DNA from: Pseudonocardiales bacterium
GTDB lineage: Bacteria; Actinomycetota; Actinomycetes; Mycobacteriales; Jatrophihabitantaceae
Assembly: GCA_030840415.1 (NCBI GenBank)
Contig: JAVEEO010000338.1
Location: 1 to 12,223, forward strand
Direction of reading: 5' to 3'
Length of the DNA: 12,223 bases
Shown here: in pieces, positions 1 to 5,877 of the stretch
How the letters are laid out: every line of letters begins with the position of its first letter
Numbering within the stretch: the stretch's first letter is position 1
Made by a program: the position numbers and the translations under genes
The notes under the pieces: model-generated
The model's database searches: none
What the model was told of the DNA's origin: nothing
Seen by the model: the letters and a program-made list of their open reading frames with translations, nothing else

Positions 1-1
1 C

Positions 2-634
2 GCGGTGCGCACCGAGGGGGCCGAGAACGTCGACCAGGCCATGGCCGCCGGTCACGGCGCGGTCTTCGCACTGCCGCACAGCGGCAACTGGGACATCGCC
101 GGGCTGTGGCTGGTGCGGCGCGGCTACCCGTTCAGCACGGTCGCCGAGCGGCTGAAGCCCGAGTCGTTGTACGACCGGTTCGTGGCCTACCGGGAGTCGC
201 TCGGCATGCGGGTGCTGCCGCTGACCGGCGGCCCGCGCCCGCCGATGCAGGTGCTGGCCGAGCGGCTACGGGCCGGCGAGGCGGTGTGCCTGGTCGCCGA
301 CCGGGACCTGTCCCGCAACGGGGTGGACGTCGAGTTCTTCGGCGAGCCGACCCGGATGCCGCCCGGTCCCGCGCTGCTGGCCGCCACCACCGGGGCGGCG
401 CTGATGCCGGTGCACCTGTACTTCGACGGGGCCGGCTGGGGGCAGTGGATCGGGCCGCCGATCGACCTGGGCGACGGGCCGTTGCGGGTCCGGGTGCAGC
501 GTGGCACCCAGGCGCTGGCCAGCACCTTCGCCGACCGGATCGCCCGGCACCCCGAGGACTGGCACATGCTGCAGCGGCTCTGGCTCGCCGACCTGGACCC
601 GGCCCGGCTGCCGGTGGGCCAGCCGTCAGAATGA
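2..634 (+). CDS. patA: Phosphatidylinositol mannoside acyltransferase, PatA-like (5' partial)
   Basis: Likely transfers a fatty acyl chain from acyl-CoA to the mannose of PIM1/PIM2 at the cytoplasmic face of the membrane. The reading frame enters from the left edge; about 211 residues are visible, so roughly the first 100 of a usual ~300-320 are missing. The lysophospholipid-acyltransferase HX4D motif is seen as HSGNWD (H25 and D30, counting from the GTG at position 5), followed by the family-typical stretch AERLKPESLY and the block FFGEPTRMPPGP. The acidic residue 74 positions after the motif His, a Glu (E200) in M. smegmatis PatA as I recall it, is Asp here (ADRDL, D99). pimA follows 24 nt downstream, as in mycobacteria. 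The GTG at 5 is only the first start inside the window, not the true start. HtrB/MsbB-type lipid A acyltransferases share the fold, but the context decides for PatA. Confidence 0.9.
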   Translation, partial: AVRTEGAENVDQAMAAGHGAVFALPHSGNWDIAGLWLVRRGYPFSTVAERLKPESLYDRFVAYRESLGMRVLPLTGGPRPPMQVLAERLRAGEAVCLVADRDLSRNGVDVEFFGEPTRMPPGPALLAATTGAALMPVHLYFDGAGWGQWIGPPIDLGDGPLRVRVQRGTQALASTFADRIARHPEDWHMLQRLWLADLDPARLPVGQPSE

Positions 635-662
635 GCCCGTGATGAGAACCGGTCGAGCATGA
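631..662 (+). other. patA-pimA junction: chain of two overlapping mini-ORFs
   Basis: The patA stop (TGA 632-634) overlaps an ATG at 631. That ATG opens a 3-codon ORF ending at TGA 640-642, which overlaps an ATG at 642. The second ATG opens a 6-codon ORF ending at TGA 660-662, which overlaps the pimA ATG at 659. pimA has no convincing Shine-Dalgarno sequence, so stepwise termination-reinitiation is a possible way to reach its start. This is seen directly in the sequence; function is inference. Confidence 0.4.
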
Positions 663-1849
663 GGATCGGCATCGTCTGCCCCTACCTGTGGGACATCCCC
701 GGTGGCGTCCAGGCGCACGTGCGGGACCTGGCCGAGACCCTGATCGGCCTCGGTCACCAGGTGTCGGTGCTGGCGCCGGGGGAGGAGGACTCGCCCAGCC
801 TGCCCGGCTACGTGGTGGCGGCCGGCCGGACGGTGCCCATTCCCTACAACGGCTCGGTGGCCCGGCTGCAGTTCGGGCTGGTGTCGGCCACCCGGGTCCG
901 GCGCTGGCTGCGCCAGGGTGACTTCGACGTGGTGCACGTGCACGAGCCGGCACCGCCGAGCCTGTCGTTGCTGACGGTGCTGCTGGCCGACGTGCCGCTG
1001 GTGGCCACCTTCCACGCCGCCTCCACCCGGTCGCGGTTCCTGACCATGTTCGACAGCGCCGTGCAGGCGGTGCTGGAGCGGCTGTCCGGGCGGATCGCGG
1101 TGTCGCCGTCGGCACGGAAGATGATCGTCGAGCACCTCGGCGGCGATGCGGTGGTGATCCCGAACGGCGTGTCGGTGGCCGCCTACGCCGGGGCCGAGCC
1201 GCTGCCGGGCTACCCGCGCGATCCGGCACTGGGCGGCACGATCGGGTTCATCGGCCGCTACGACGAGTCGCGCAAGGGCATGGCGGTGCTGCTGGGGGCG
1301 ATGACGGAACTGGTCGCCAGCCGTCCGGGCGTTCGGTTGCTGGTGGCCGGTCGCGGCCAGCAGCAGGACTTCCTCGACAAGCTGCCCGAGTCGCTGGCCG
1401 GGTCGGTGGTGATGCTGGGGATGGTGAGCGAGCGGGACAAGGCGTCACTGCTGCGAAGCGTGGACGTCTACGTCGCGCCGAACACCGGCGGCGAGAGCTT
1501 CGGCATCATCCTGCTGGAGGCGCTGGCGGCCCGGACGCCCATCGTGGCCAGCGACCTGCCGGCCTTCCGCCGGGTGCTCGACCCCACCGACCGGCCGTCG
1601 ACCGAGGACGGGTCCGGTGCTGCCCGGCCCCGGGCCGGATGGCAGCAGGTCCGGGCCGGCTTGATCTTTCACAACAAGGACTCCAGCGCGCTGGCCGAGG
1701 CACTGGAGCGGGTGCTGGCCGACCGGCCGCTGCGCGAGCAGCTCGCCGCTGCCGGCGCCGAGGTGGTGCGGCCCTACGACTGGCAATTGGTGGCCGCCCA
1801 GATCGTCCGGGTGTACGAGATCGCGATCGCCGCCACCGTCCGGATCTGA
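659..1849 (+). CDS. pimA: Phosphatidyl-myo-inositol mannosyltransferase PimA (GT4 family)
   Basis: Transfers mannose from GDP-mannose to the 2-position of phosphatidylinositol, the first committed step of PIM/lipomannan synthesis, at the inner face of the plasma membrane. The product has 396 residues (M. tuberculosis PimA is about 378). The N-terminal Rossmann domain begins MRIGIVCPYLWDIPGGVQAHV with the acceptor-side GGVQ loop. H119 (TFHAAS), R200 and K206 (GRYDESRKG) and the EX7E pair E279/E287 (GESFGIILLE) match the positions of catalytic and donor-binding residues known in mycobacterial PimA, offset by a few residues. The excess length falls largely in one insertion-like stretch, about residues 308-332, rich in Asp, Arg, Gly and Pro. 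The ATG at 659 is the only start after the in-frame stop at 632-634. It lies 24 nt after patA with a weak ribosome site, so translational coupling is likely. Confidence 0.93.
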   Translation: MRIGIVCPYLWDIPGGVQAHVRDLAETLIGLGHQVSVLAPGEEDSPSLPGYVVAAGRTVPIPYNGSVARLQFGLVSATRVRRWLRQGDFDVVHVHEPAPPSLSLLTVLLADVPLVATFHAASTRSRFLTMFDSAVQAVLERLSGRIAVSPSARKMIVEHLGGDAVVIPNGVSVAAYAGAEPLPGYPRDPALGGTIGFIGRYDESRKGMAVLLGAMTELVASRPGVRLLVAGRGQQQDFLDKLPESLAGSVVMLGMVSERDKASLLRSVDVYVAPNTGGESFGIILLEALAARTPIVASDLPAFRRVLDPTDRPSTEDGSGAARPRAGWQQVRAGLIFHNKDSSALAEALERVLADRPLREQLAAAGAEVVRPYDWQLVAAQIVRVYEIAIAATVRI

Positions 1850-1855
1850 CCAGGG

Positions 1856-1874
1856 CGTTAACCCGCTGTTAGCG
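1856..1874 (+). terminator. Hairpin just after pimA, possible weak terminator
   Basis: Arms CGTTAAC (1856-1862) and GTTAGCG (1868-1874) can pair over 7 bp including one G-U, with loop CCGCT. The hairpin begins 6 nt after the pimA stop. There is no U tract, so any termination would be partial; it could equally be an operator for the promoter just downstream. Confidence 0.35.
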
Positions 1875-1904
1875 AGCCTCCCGGGAACGGTGGGCGGAAC
1901 TTTG

Positions 1905-1910
1905 TAACCT
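1905..1910 (+). promoter_or_regulatory. -10 element (TAACCT) placed for a leaderless GTG start
   Basis: TAACCT fits the actinobacterial TANNNT -10 consensus and is separated from the GTG at 1917 by exactly 6 nt, putting the expected transcript start on the G of the start codon. No Shine-Dalgarno lies at a usable distance and no clear -35 is visible. The geometry is the same as at pdxS. Confidence 0.45.
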
Positions 1911-1916
1911 GGCTTG

Positions 1917-2477
1917 GTGCTATCGGCGGGTTGGCTGATCGCGGCGGTGTGCGTCGCGGTCCTGCTGACCCTGTGGATCACCCTCACGCTGACCCGGCTG
2001 GACCGGCTGCACGCCCGGGTCGATGCCGCGCAGTCCGCGCTGGACGCCCAGCTGGTCCGCCGGGCCGCGGCGCTGCTGCAGCTGGCCGAGCGCTCCGATC
2101 CCCGGCTGCCCGTCGAACGGATCATCGATCTGACCAGCACCGCCCGGGCCGCGCTGGCCCTGCGGCAGTGGCAGGATCCCGAGCGACAGGCCGTGGAGAA
2201 CCAGGTCGGGCGGGCCATCGCCGGCTTGCAGGCCGACCGGGCGCGGCTGCCCGCCGACGCGGTGACCGAACTGGTCGAGTCGGCAACCCGGGTGATGATT
2301 GCCCGGCGATTCTTCAACGATGCCGTGCACGACACTCGTACGCTTCGGGCGCGCAGAATGCCCCGGTTGTTGCACCTTGCCGGTCACCGCGAGTTGCCCT
2401 CGTTCTTCGACATCGACGACACCAGCACCTTCGCCGACTCCCCGCCGCCCGACCAGCACCCCGGCCCGCCGGCCTGA
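1917..2477 (+). CDS. LemA-like single-pass membrane protein of the pimA locus
   Basis: Function unknown. The 186-residue product has one N-terminal membrane helix (about residues 3-25, LSAGWLIAAVCVAVLLTLWI) followed by a helical, probably coiled-coil segment (LDRLHARVDAAQSALDAQLVRRAAAL). That segment and the C-terminal pattern ARRFFNDAVHDTRTLR...LPSFFDIDD follow the layout of LemA proteins. A membrane gene sits at this place after pimA in mycobacteria (Rv2609c); as I recall that protein is about twice as long and carries a C-terminal NUDIX domain, which is absent here. GTG 1917 is preferred over the adjacent in-frame TTG 1914 because it lies 6 nt after a TANNNT element. Position suggests a role in or near cell-envelope lipid metabolism, but this is inference only. 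Confidence 0.75.
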   Translation: MLSAGWLIAAVCVAVLLTLWITLTLTRLDRLHARVDAAQSALDAQLVRRAAALLQLAERSDPRLPVERIIDLTSTARAALALRQWQDPERQAVENQVGRAIAGLQADRARLPADAVTELVESATRVMIARRFFNDAVHDTRTLRARRMPRLLHLAGHRELPSFFDIDDTSTFADSPPPDQHPGPPA

Positions 2478-2478
2478 T

Positions 2479-2526
2479 CCCATCGCCCGCCTCACCCCAT
2501 CGCCGGCTTGCCGGCCTCACCCATCG
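2479..2526 (+). repeat. Short imperfect direct repeats with GCCGGC inverted pair
   Basis: The 107-bp gap after the LemA-like gene holds three copies of CCCATCG (starting at 2479, 2496 and 2520). The last two are preceded by GCCTCAC. An inverted pair GCCGGC-TT-GCCGGC lies at 2502-2515. No U tract follows; it may act as a weak transcription barrier or be a degenerate intergenic repeat. Confidence 0.4.
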
Positions 2527-2572
2527 TCCACGCCGACTTCGCACCACGGCTGGGAAGCCAGCCTCGAAATGC

Positions 2573-2578
2573 AGGGAG
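2573..2578 (+). promoter_or_regulatory. Ribosome binding site deciding the DUF3048 start
   Basis: AGGGAG ends 6 nt before the ATG at 2585. It selects this start even though the frame stays open for about 218 codons further upstream. Confidence 0.7.
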
Positions 2579-2584
2579 TACGAC

Positions 2585-3667
2585 ATGATCGCCGGACTGT
2601 CCAAGACCCAGGCCCTGATCGCCGGCGTGGTCGCCGCGGTCCTGGTGGTCGCGGGGGTGCTGCTGGTGGTCCTGCGCGGCGACGGCAAGAGCACTACCGC
2701 CGCACCGGTCAGCCGGTCCTCGACCATCAGCTCGGCGACGCCGCCGGCTACCCCGACGCCGAGCCCCACCCCGACTGTCAAGCCGCCGGCCCCGCCGTCG
2801 GTCAATCCGCTGACCGGCGTCGGCAAGCCGCCGTCCGGTCCGGTGCTGGCGGTCAAGATCGACGACACCGCCAACGGCCGCCCGTCCCGGGGCCTGGACC
2901 AGGCCGACGTGGTCTACATCGAGCAGGCCGAAGGCGGCCTGACCCGGCTGCTCGCGGTGTTCGGCACCCACAAGCCGGTGGTCGAGCCGGTTCGCAGCGT
3001 TCGGGCCAGCGACGCCGAGCTGCTCAGCCAGTACGGCGCCATCGCGCTGGTCGCCTCCGGCGGCGGTGGCGACTCGCTGTTGGTGCTGGACCGCTCACGG
3101 GTCCGGGGCGTGATCTACGCCCGGGGCGGCCCGGGCTTCTCCCGCGACGCCAACCGGTTCGCGCCCTACAACCTGCAGGCCGACCTCGGCCGGATCTCGG
3201 CCTCGGTGCACACCGCCGGCTCCCGCAACGTCGGCTTCGGTTGGGCCGCGTCCGGTCCGCGGGTCAAGGCCGCACCGGCCACCGCCGGGGTGCGCACCGT
3301 GGTCGGCAGCACCCCGGTCACCTTCGACTGGGAGCCGACCATCGGCAAGTACGCCCGGACGATCGGCGGCGCGCACCTGCACGGAGCGGATGGATCCCTG
3401 ATGGCCACCCCCAACGTGCTGGTCCAGCTCTGCGACGTCTCGGTCAACCCGGCCGATGTCGACGTGATGGGCAACCCGTCGCAGTACACCCACTCGGTGG
3501 GCTCTGGACGGGTGGTGCTGTTCCGCAACGGCCACCGGATCGAGGGCAAGTGGTCCCGGGCCTCGGCCGGGGCGCCGACCACCTTCACCGACCTCAAGGG
3601 CAAGCCGCTGCTGCTGGCCCCGGGCGGTGCCTACGTGGTGCTGGCGGCGAAGTCCGCGCCCGTCTAG
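2585..3667 (+). CDS. Membrane-anchored DUF3048 protein (YerB-like)
   Basis: Function not established for the family. The 360-residue product has a short cytoplasmic N-terminus and one membrane helix (about residues 10-30). There is no lipobox Cys, so it is probably an uncleaved anchor rather than a lipoprotein. A Pro/Thr/Ser-rich linker follows (about 36-72, with TPTPSPTPT), then the extracytoplasmic domain. The DUF3048 N-terminal hallmark is seen at 74-125 (NPLTGVGKPPSGPVLAVKIDD, then DQADVVYIEQAEGGLTRLLAVF with conserved acids at 93, 94 and 113). The C-terminal DUF3048 domain ends with GKWSR and LAPGGAYVVL. Size and layout are normal for B. subtilis YerB-type proteins. It lies between the PIM genes and pdxS, with 107 bp before and 113 bp after, and a good ribosome site, so it is probably its own transcription unit or the end of the PIM unit. 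Confidence 0.85.
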   Translation: MIAGLSKTQALIAGVVAAVLVVAGVLLVVLRGDGKSTTAAPVSRSSTISSATPPATPTPSPTPTVKPPAPPSVNPLTGVGKPPSGPVLAVKIDDTANGRPSRGLDQADVVYIEQAEGGLTRLLAVFGTHKPVVEPVRSVRASDAELLSQYGAIALVASGGGGDSLLVLDRSRVRGVIYARGGPGFSRDANRFAPYNLQADLGRISASVHTAGSRNVGFGWAASGPRVKAAPATAGVRTVVGSTPVTFDWEPTIGKYARTIGGAHLHGADGSLMATPNVLVQLCDVSVNPADVDVMGNPSQYTHSVGSGRVVLFRNGHRIEGKWSRASAGAPTTFTDLKGKPLLLAPGGAYVVLAAKSAPV

Positions 3668-3768
3668 GCCGGCCGGCTCGGACGGGGGCGACTCGTGCCC
3701 GGGTCGAGGCGGCCCGCCGGCGGCAGTGATGTTGGCCCGGGGGTGGCCGGCAGCGTCCGGTCCGGCCG

Positions 3769-3774
3769 TAGAAT
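3769..3774 (+). promoter_or_regulatory. -10 element (TAGAAT) for leaderless pdxS
   Basis: TAGAAT matches TANNNT and five of six positions of TATAAT. Six bases separate it from the ATG at 3781, so the predicted first transcribed base is the A of the start codon. There is no Shine-Dalgarno upstream of pdxS, which agrees with leaderless translation. No good -35 is seen at 17±1 bp. Confidence 0.55.
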
Positions 3775-3780
3775 GCAGCC

Positions 3781-4719
3781 ATGACCTCTCAGCCCGCCAG
3801 CACTGACAGCACGCCGTCCTCGCCCACCCCCGCGGGCAGCACCGTGGGTACCGCCCGCGTCAAGCGCGGCATGGCGGAGATGCTCAAGGGCGGCGTCATC
3901 ATGGACGTGGTGACCGCCGAGCAGGCCAAGATCGCCGAGGACGCCGGAGCGGTGGCGGTGATGGCCCTGGAGCGGGTGCCGGCCGACATCCGCGCCCAGG
4001 GCGGGGTGTCGCGGATGAGCGACCCGGACATGATCGACTCCATCATCAGCGCGGTCTCGATCCCGGTGATGGCCAAGGCCCGGATCGGCCACTTCGTCGA
4101 GGCGCAGGTGCTGCAGGCGCTCGGCGTGGACTACATCGACGAGTCCGAGGTGCTGACCCCGGCCGACTACGCCAACCACATCGACAAGTGGCAGTTCACC
4201 GTGCCGTTCGTGTGCGGTGCCACCAACCTGGGTGAGGCGCTGCGCCGGATCACCGAGGGCGCGGCGATGATCCGGTCCAAGGGAGAGGCCGGCACCGGCG
4301 ACGTCTCCAACGCGACCACTCACATGCGCAAGATCGGCGGTGAGCTCCGCCGGCTGACCTCGCTGTCGCCCGATGAGCTGTTCGTGGCTGCCAAGGAGCT
4401 GCAGGCCCCGTACGAGCTGGTCGCCGAGGTGGCCAAGAACGGCAAGCTGCCGGTGGTGCTGTTCACCGCGGGCGGCATCGCCACCCCGGCCGACGCGGCC
4501 ATGATGATGCAGCTCGGCGCCGAGGGCGTGTTCGTCGGCTCGGGCATCTTCAAGTCCGGCAACCCCGCCCAGCGCGCCGAGGCGATCGTCAAGGCCACCA
4601 CCTTCTTCGACGACCCGGACGTGCTGGCCAAGGTCTCGCGTGGTCTGGGCGAGGCCATGGTGGGTATCAACGTCGAAGAGATCCCGCAGCCGCACCGGCT
4701 CGCCGAGCGTGGCTGGTAG
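3781..4719 (+). CDS. pdxS: Pyridoxal 5'-phosphate synthase subunit PdxS
   Basis: Synthase subunit of the DXP-independent PLP pathway: condenses ribose 5-phosphate, glyceraldehyde 3-phosphate and ammonia to PLP, assembling as a cytosolic dodecamer of TIM barrels with PdxT glutaminases. The product has 312 residues. Catalytic residues are in place: D42 (IMDVVT), K99 (MAKARIGH, which binds the sugar phosphate) and K167 ([10 protein letters not shown]). The K99-K167 distance of 68 equals that of K81/K149 in B. subtilis PdxS. The conserved core starts near residue 22 ([16 protein letters not shown]) after a Ser/Pro/Thr-rich N-terminal extension of about 20 residues that the family does not usually need. 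The start is supported by the -10 element 6 nt upstream. The partner pdxT lies downstream, separated by the DUF2277 gene. Confidence 0.98.
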   Translation: MTSQPASTDSTPSSPTPAGSTVGTARVKRGMAEMLKGGVIMDVVTAEQAKIAEDAGAVAVMALERVPADIRAQGGVSRMSDPDMIDSIISAVSIPVMAKARIGHFVEAQVLQALGVDYIDESEVLTPADYANHIDKWQFTVPFVCGATNLGEALRRITEGAAMIRSKGEAGTGDVSNATTHMRKIGGELRRLTSLSPDELFVAAKELQAPYELVAEVAKNGKLPVVLFTAGGIATPADAAMMMQLGAEGVFVGSGIFKSGNPAQRAEAIVKATTFFDDPDVLAKVSRGLGEAMVGINVEEIPQPHRLAERGW

Positions 4720-4765
4720 CACCGCTCCTCACCCAGTACAGCGCCCGCATAGACCAACCCCGGCG

Positions 4766-4781
4766 TCGGATTCGTATCCGA
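4766..4781. promoter_or_regulatory. Inverted repeat TCGGAT-TCGT-ATCCGA, possible operator
   Basis: A perfect 6-bp inverted repeat with a 4-base loop lies in the 122-bp gap between pdxS and the DUF2277 gene. It overlaps a direct repeat of GATTCG (4769-4774 and 4780-4785) and adjoins the palindrome TTCGAA (4782-4787). It could be a protein-binding site or an RNA hairpin. I cannot assign a regulator; it does not fit a LexA box. Confidence 0.4.
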
Positions 4782-4830
4782 TTCGAACGTCTGGCGCGCG
4801 GATCGGAAACGAAACCTTCGTCGAGCCCCT

Positions 4831-4836
4831 AGGAGG
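4831..4836 (+). promoter_or_regulatory. Perfect Shine-Dalgarno AGGAGG of the DUF2277 gene
   Basis: AGGAGG lies 5 nt before the ATG at 4842. It is the strongest ribosome site in the window. pdxT, which has no well-spaced site of its own, follows by stop-start overlap, so this site probably feeds translation of both genes. Confidence 0.8.
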
Positions 4837-4841
4837 CCACA

Positions 4842-5156
4842 ATGTGCCGCAGCATCCAGACGTTGCGTCCGCCGTACGTCGAGCACGTCACCTCCGACGA
4901 CATGCACGCTGCTGCGCTGCAATACGTCCGCAAGATCTCGGGGATGCGCGCGCCGTCGAAGGCGAACATCGAGGCTTTCGAATCCGCGGTCGCGGCGGTC
5001 ACCGAGGCCACCCAGCAACTGCTGGACCAGCTCGTGGTGAAGCCGTCGACGTCCAAGAACGGCAAGGAGTTCGCCAACCACACCGCGCACGCCCGGGCCC
5101 GTGCCGAGCGCGATCACGAGAAGGCGCACGCTGAGGGACGGGCGCACAGCCACTGA
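4842..5156 (+). CDS. DUF2277 family small protein
   Basis: Function unknown. The 104-residue soluble protein shows the DUF2277 signature: N-terminal [12 protein letters not shown] with Cys at position 2, then [28 protein letters not shown] and a helix [10 protein letters not shown]. Met before Cys is normally removed, so Cys may be the N-terminal residue. The tail from about residue 72 is charged and carries six His residues ([25 protein letters not shown]), which could bind metal; that is inference. The stop overlaps the pdxT ATG by one base (TGATG), so the two are very probably translated together. A link to PLP synthesis or PLP handling is suggested only by this position between pdxS and pdxT. 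Confidence 0.85.
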   Translation: MCRSIQTLRPPYVEHVTSDDMHAAALQYVRKISGMRAPSKANIEAFESAVAAVTEATQQLLDQLVVKPSTSKNGKEFANHTAHARARAERDHEKAHAEGRAHSH

Positions 5157-5794
5157 TGAAGATTGGCGTCCTGGCGCTGCAGGGTGACGTCCGCGAGCAC
5201 CTGGCCGCGCTGCGCGAGGTGGGTGCCGAGGCGCTGCCGGTCCGGCGGCTGTCCGAACTCGAGGCGGTGGACGGCCTGGTGATACCGGGTGGCGAGTCGA
5301 CCACCATCGTCAAACTCGCCCGGTCCTTCGAGCTGTTCGAACCGCTGCACAAGCGGATCGCCGAGGGAATGCCGACCTACGGCTCGTGTGCCGGGATGAT
5401 CCTGCTGGCCGATCGGATCCTGGGCGGTACCGCCGATCAGGAGACCTTCGGCGGCATCGACATGACGGTCCGGCGCAACGCCTTCGGCCGCCAGGTGGAG
5501 TCCTTCGAGGAGCCGGTGCCGATCGAGGGCGTGCCGGGCGGCCCGGTGACCGCGGTGTTCATCCGGGCGCCCTGGGTGGAGGAGGTCGGCCCGGCCGCGC
5601 AGGTGCTCGCCCGGGTGGAGTCCGGACCCGCGACCGGTAGGATCGTCGGGATTCGCCAGCAGCACCTGCTGGCCACGTCGTTCCACCCCGAGCTCACCGG
5701 TGACGCGCGCGTGCACGGGTACTTTCTGAACATGGTGCGCGAGGCATTGAGCGACGACGGGCTCTCGCGCGCGAAGAGCGAAGGTGATCAGTGA
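5156..5794 (+). CDS. pdxT: Pyridoxal 5'-phosphate synthase glutaminase subunit PdxT
   Basis: Class-I glutamine amidotransferase that hydrolyses glutamine and channels ammonia to PdxS. The product has 212 residues. Features in order: [16 protein letters not shown]; the oxyanion-side PGGESTT (44-50); nucleophile C78 in [12 protein letters not shown]; and catalytic H177 and E179 in FHPELTGD. These match the C79/H170/E172 triad of the B. subtilis enzyme. The family core ends near NMVREAL; the following tail ([14 protein letters not shown]) is extra, and its last part is encoded by one copy of a 20-bp direct repeat shared with the yebC leader. The start codon overlaps the DUF2277 stop (TGATG). The nearest purine-rich site (GAGGGA, 5133-5138) is 17 nt away, so initiation is probably coupled. 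Confidence 0.97.
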   Translation: MKIGVLALQGDVREHLAALREVGAEALPVRRLSELEAVDGLVIPGGESTTIVKLARSFELFEPLHKRIAEGMPTYGSCAGMILLADRILGGTADQETFGGIDMTVRRNAFGRQVESFEEPVPIEGVPGGPVTAVFIRAPWVEEVGPAAQVLARVESGPATGRIVGIRQQHLLATSFHPELTGDARVHGYFLNMVREALSDDGLSRAKSEGDQ

Positions 5795-5870
5795 GCGAGC
5801 ATCGCAGGCGCCCCGCGCCGAGGAGCGCAGCGAAGCGGGCGATGAGCGCTCGCGCGAAGAGCGAAGGTGA
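5768..5870 (+). repeat. MIRU-like bridge element bounded by a 20-bp direct repeat
   Basis: CGCGCGAAGAGCGAAGGTGA occurs exactly at 5768-5787, inside the end of pdxT, and again at 5851-5870, as the ribosome site region of yebC; the period is 83 bp. Both copies are followed by near-identical sequence (TGAGCG after 4 bases). The spacer contains a hairpin GGCGC-CCC-GCGCC (5807-5819), a pair CGCTC/GAGCG (5847-5851 and 5859-5863), and purine-rich GAGCGCAGCGAAGCGG words. The copies differ in frame by one base, yet both encode the peptide RAKSEGD just before a TGA. This looks like insertion or duplication of a short intergenic element between two operon genes. Confidence 0.7.
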
Positions 5871-5877
5871 CAGATGA
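5791..5877 (+). CDS. 28-codon bridging mini-ORF between pdxT and yebC
   Basis: GTG at 5791 overlaps the pdxT stop (GTGA). The frame runs 28 codons, with an Arg/Ala-rich product ([18 protein letters not shown]..), and ends at TGA 5875-5877, which overlaps the yebC ATG at 5874 (ATGA). The exact fit of both ends suggests a translational relay rather than a functional peptide. No homologue is recognised, and it may not accumulate as a protein. Confidence 0.3.
   Translation: MSEHRRRPAPRSAAKRAMSARAKSEGDR
5863..5870 (+). promoter_or_regulatory. Ribosome binding site of yebC within the repeat
   Basis: GAAGGTGA, whose AAGG core ends 6 nt before the ATG at 5874, is part of the second repeat copy. The 5' neighbouring pair CGCTC (5847-5851) and GAGCG (5859-5863) could form a small hairpin abutting it. 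Confidence 0.55.

Noticed and set aside
1883..1906. ECF sigma factor promoter (GGGAAC or GGAAC -35) before the LemA-like gene
   Set aside because: No matching -10 (GTT/GTC type) lies at the required 15-18 bp; the TANNNT element explains the start better.
1931..2584. 218-codon upstream extension of the DUF3048 frame
   Set aside because: It overlaps the LemA-like gene in another frame, is Arg/Ala-rich without motifs, and a good ribosome site marks ATG 2585 just before a membrane helix.
3664..4722. 352-codon open frame antisense to pdxS
   Set aside because: No recognisable domain. pdxS on the plus strand has all catalytic residues, so this is a codon-composition shadow.
4705..4727. Terminator hairpin overlapping the pdxS stop codon
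   Set aside because: Seven broken base pairs with a bulge and no U tract; too weak to call.
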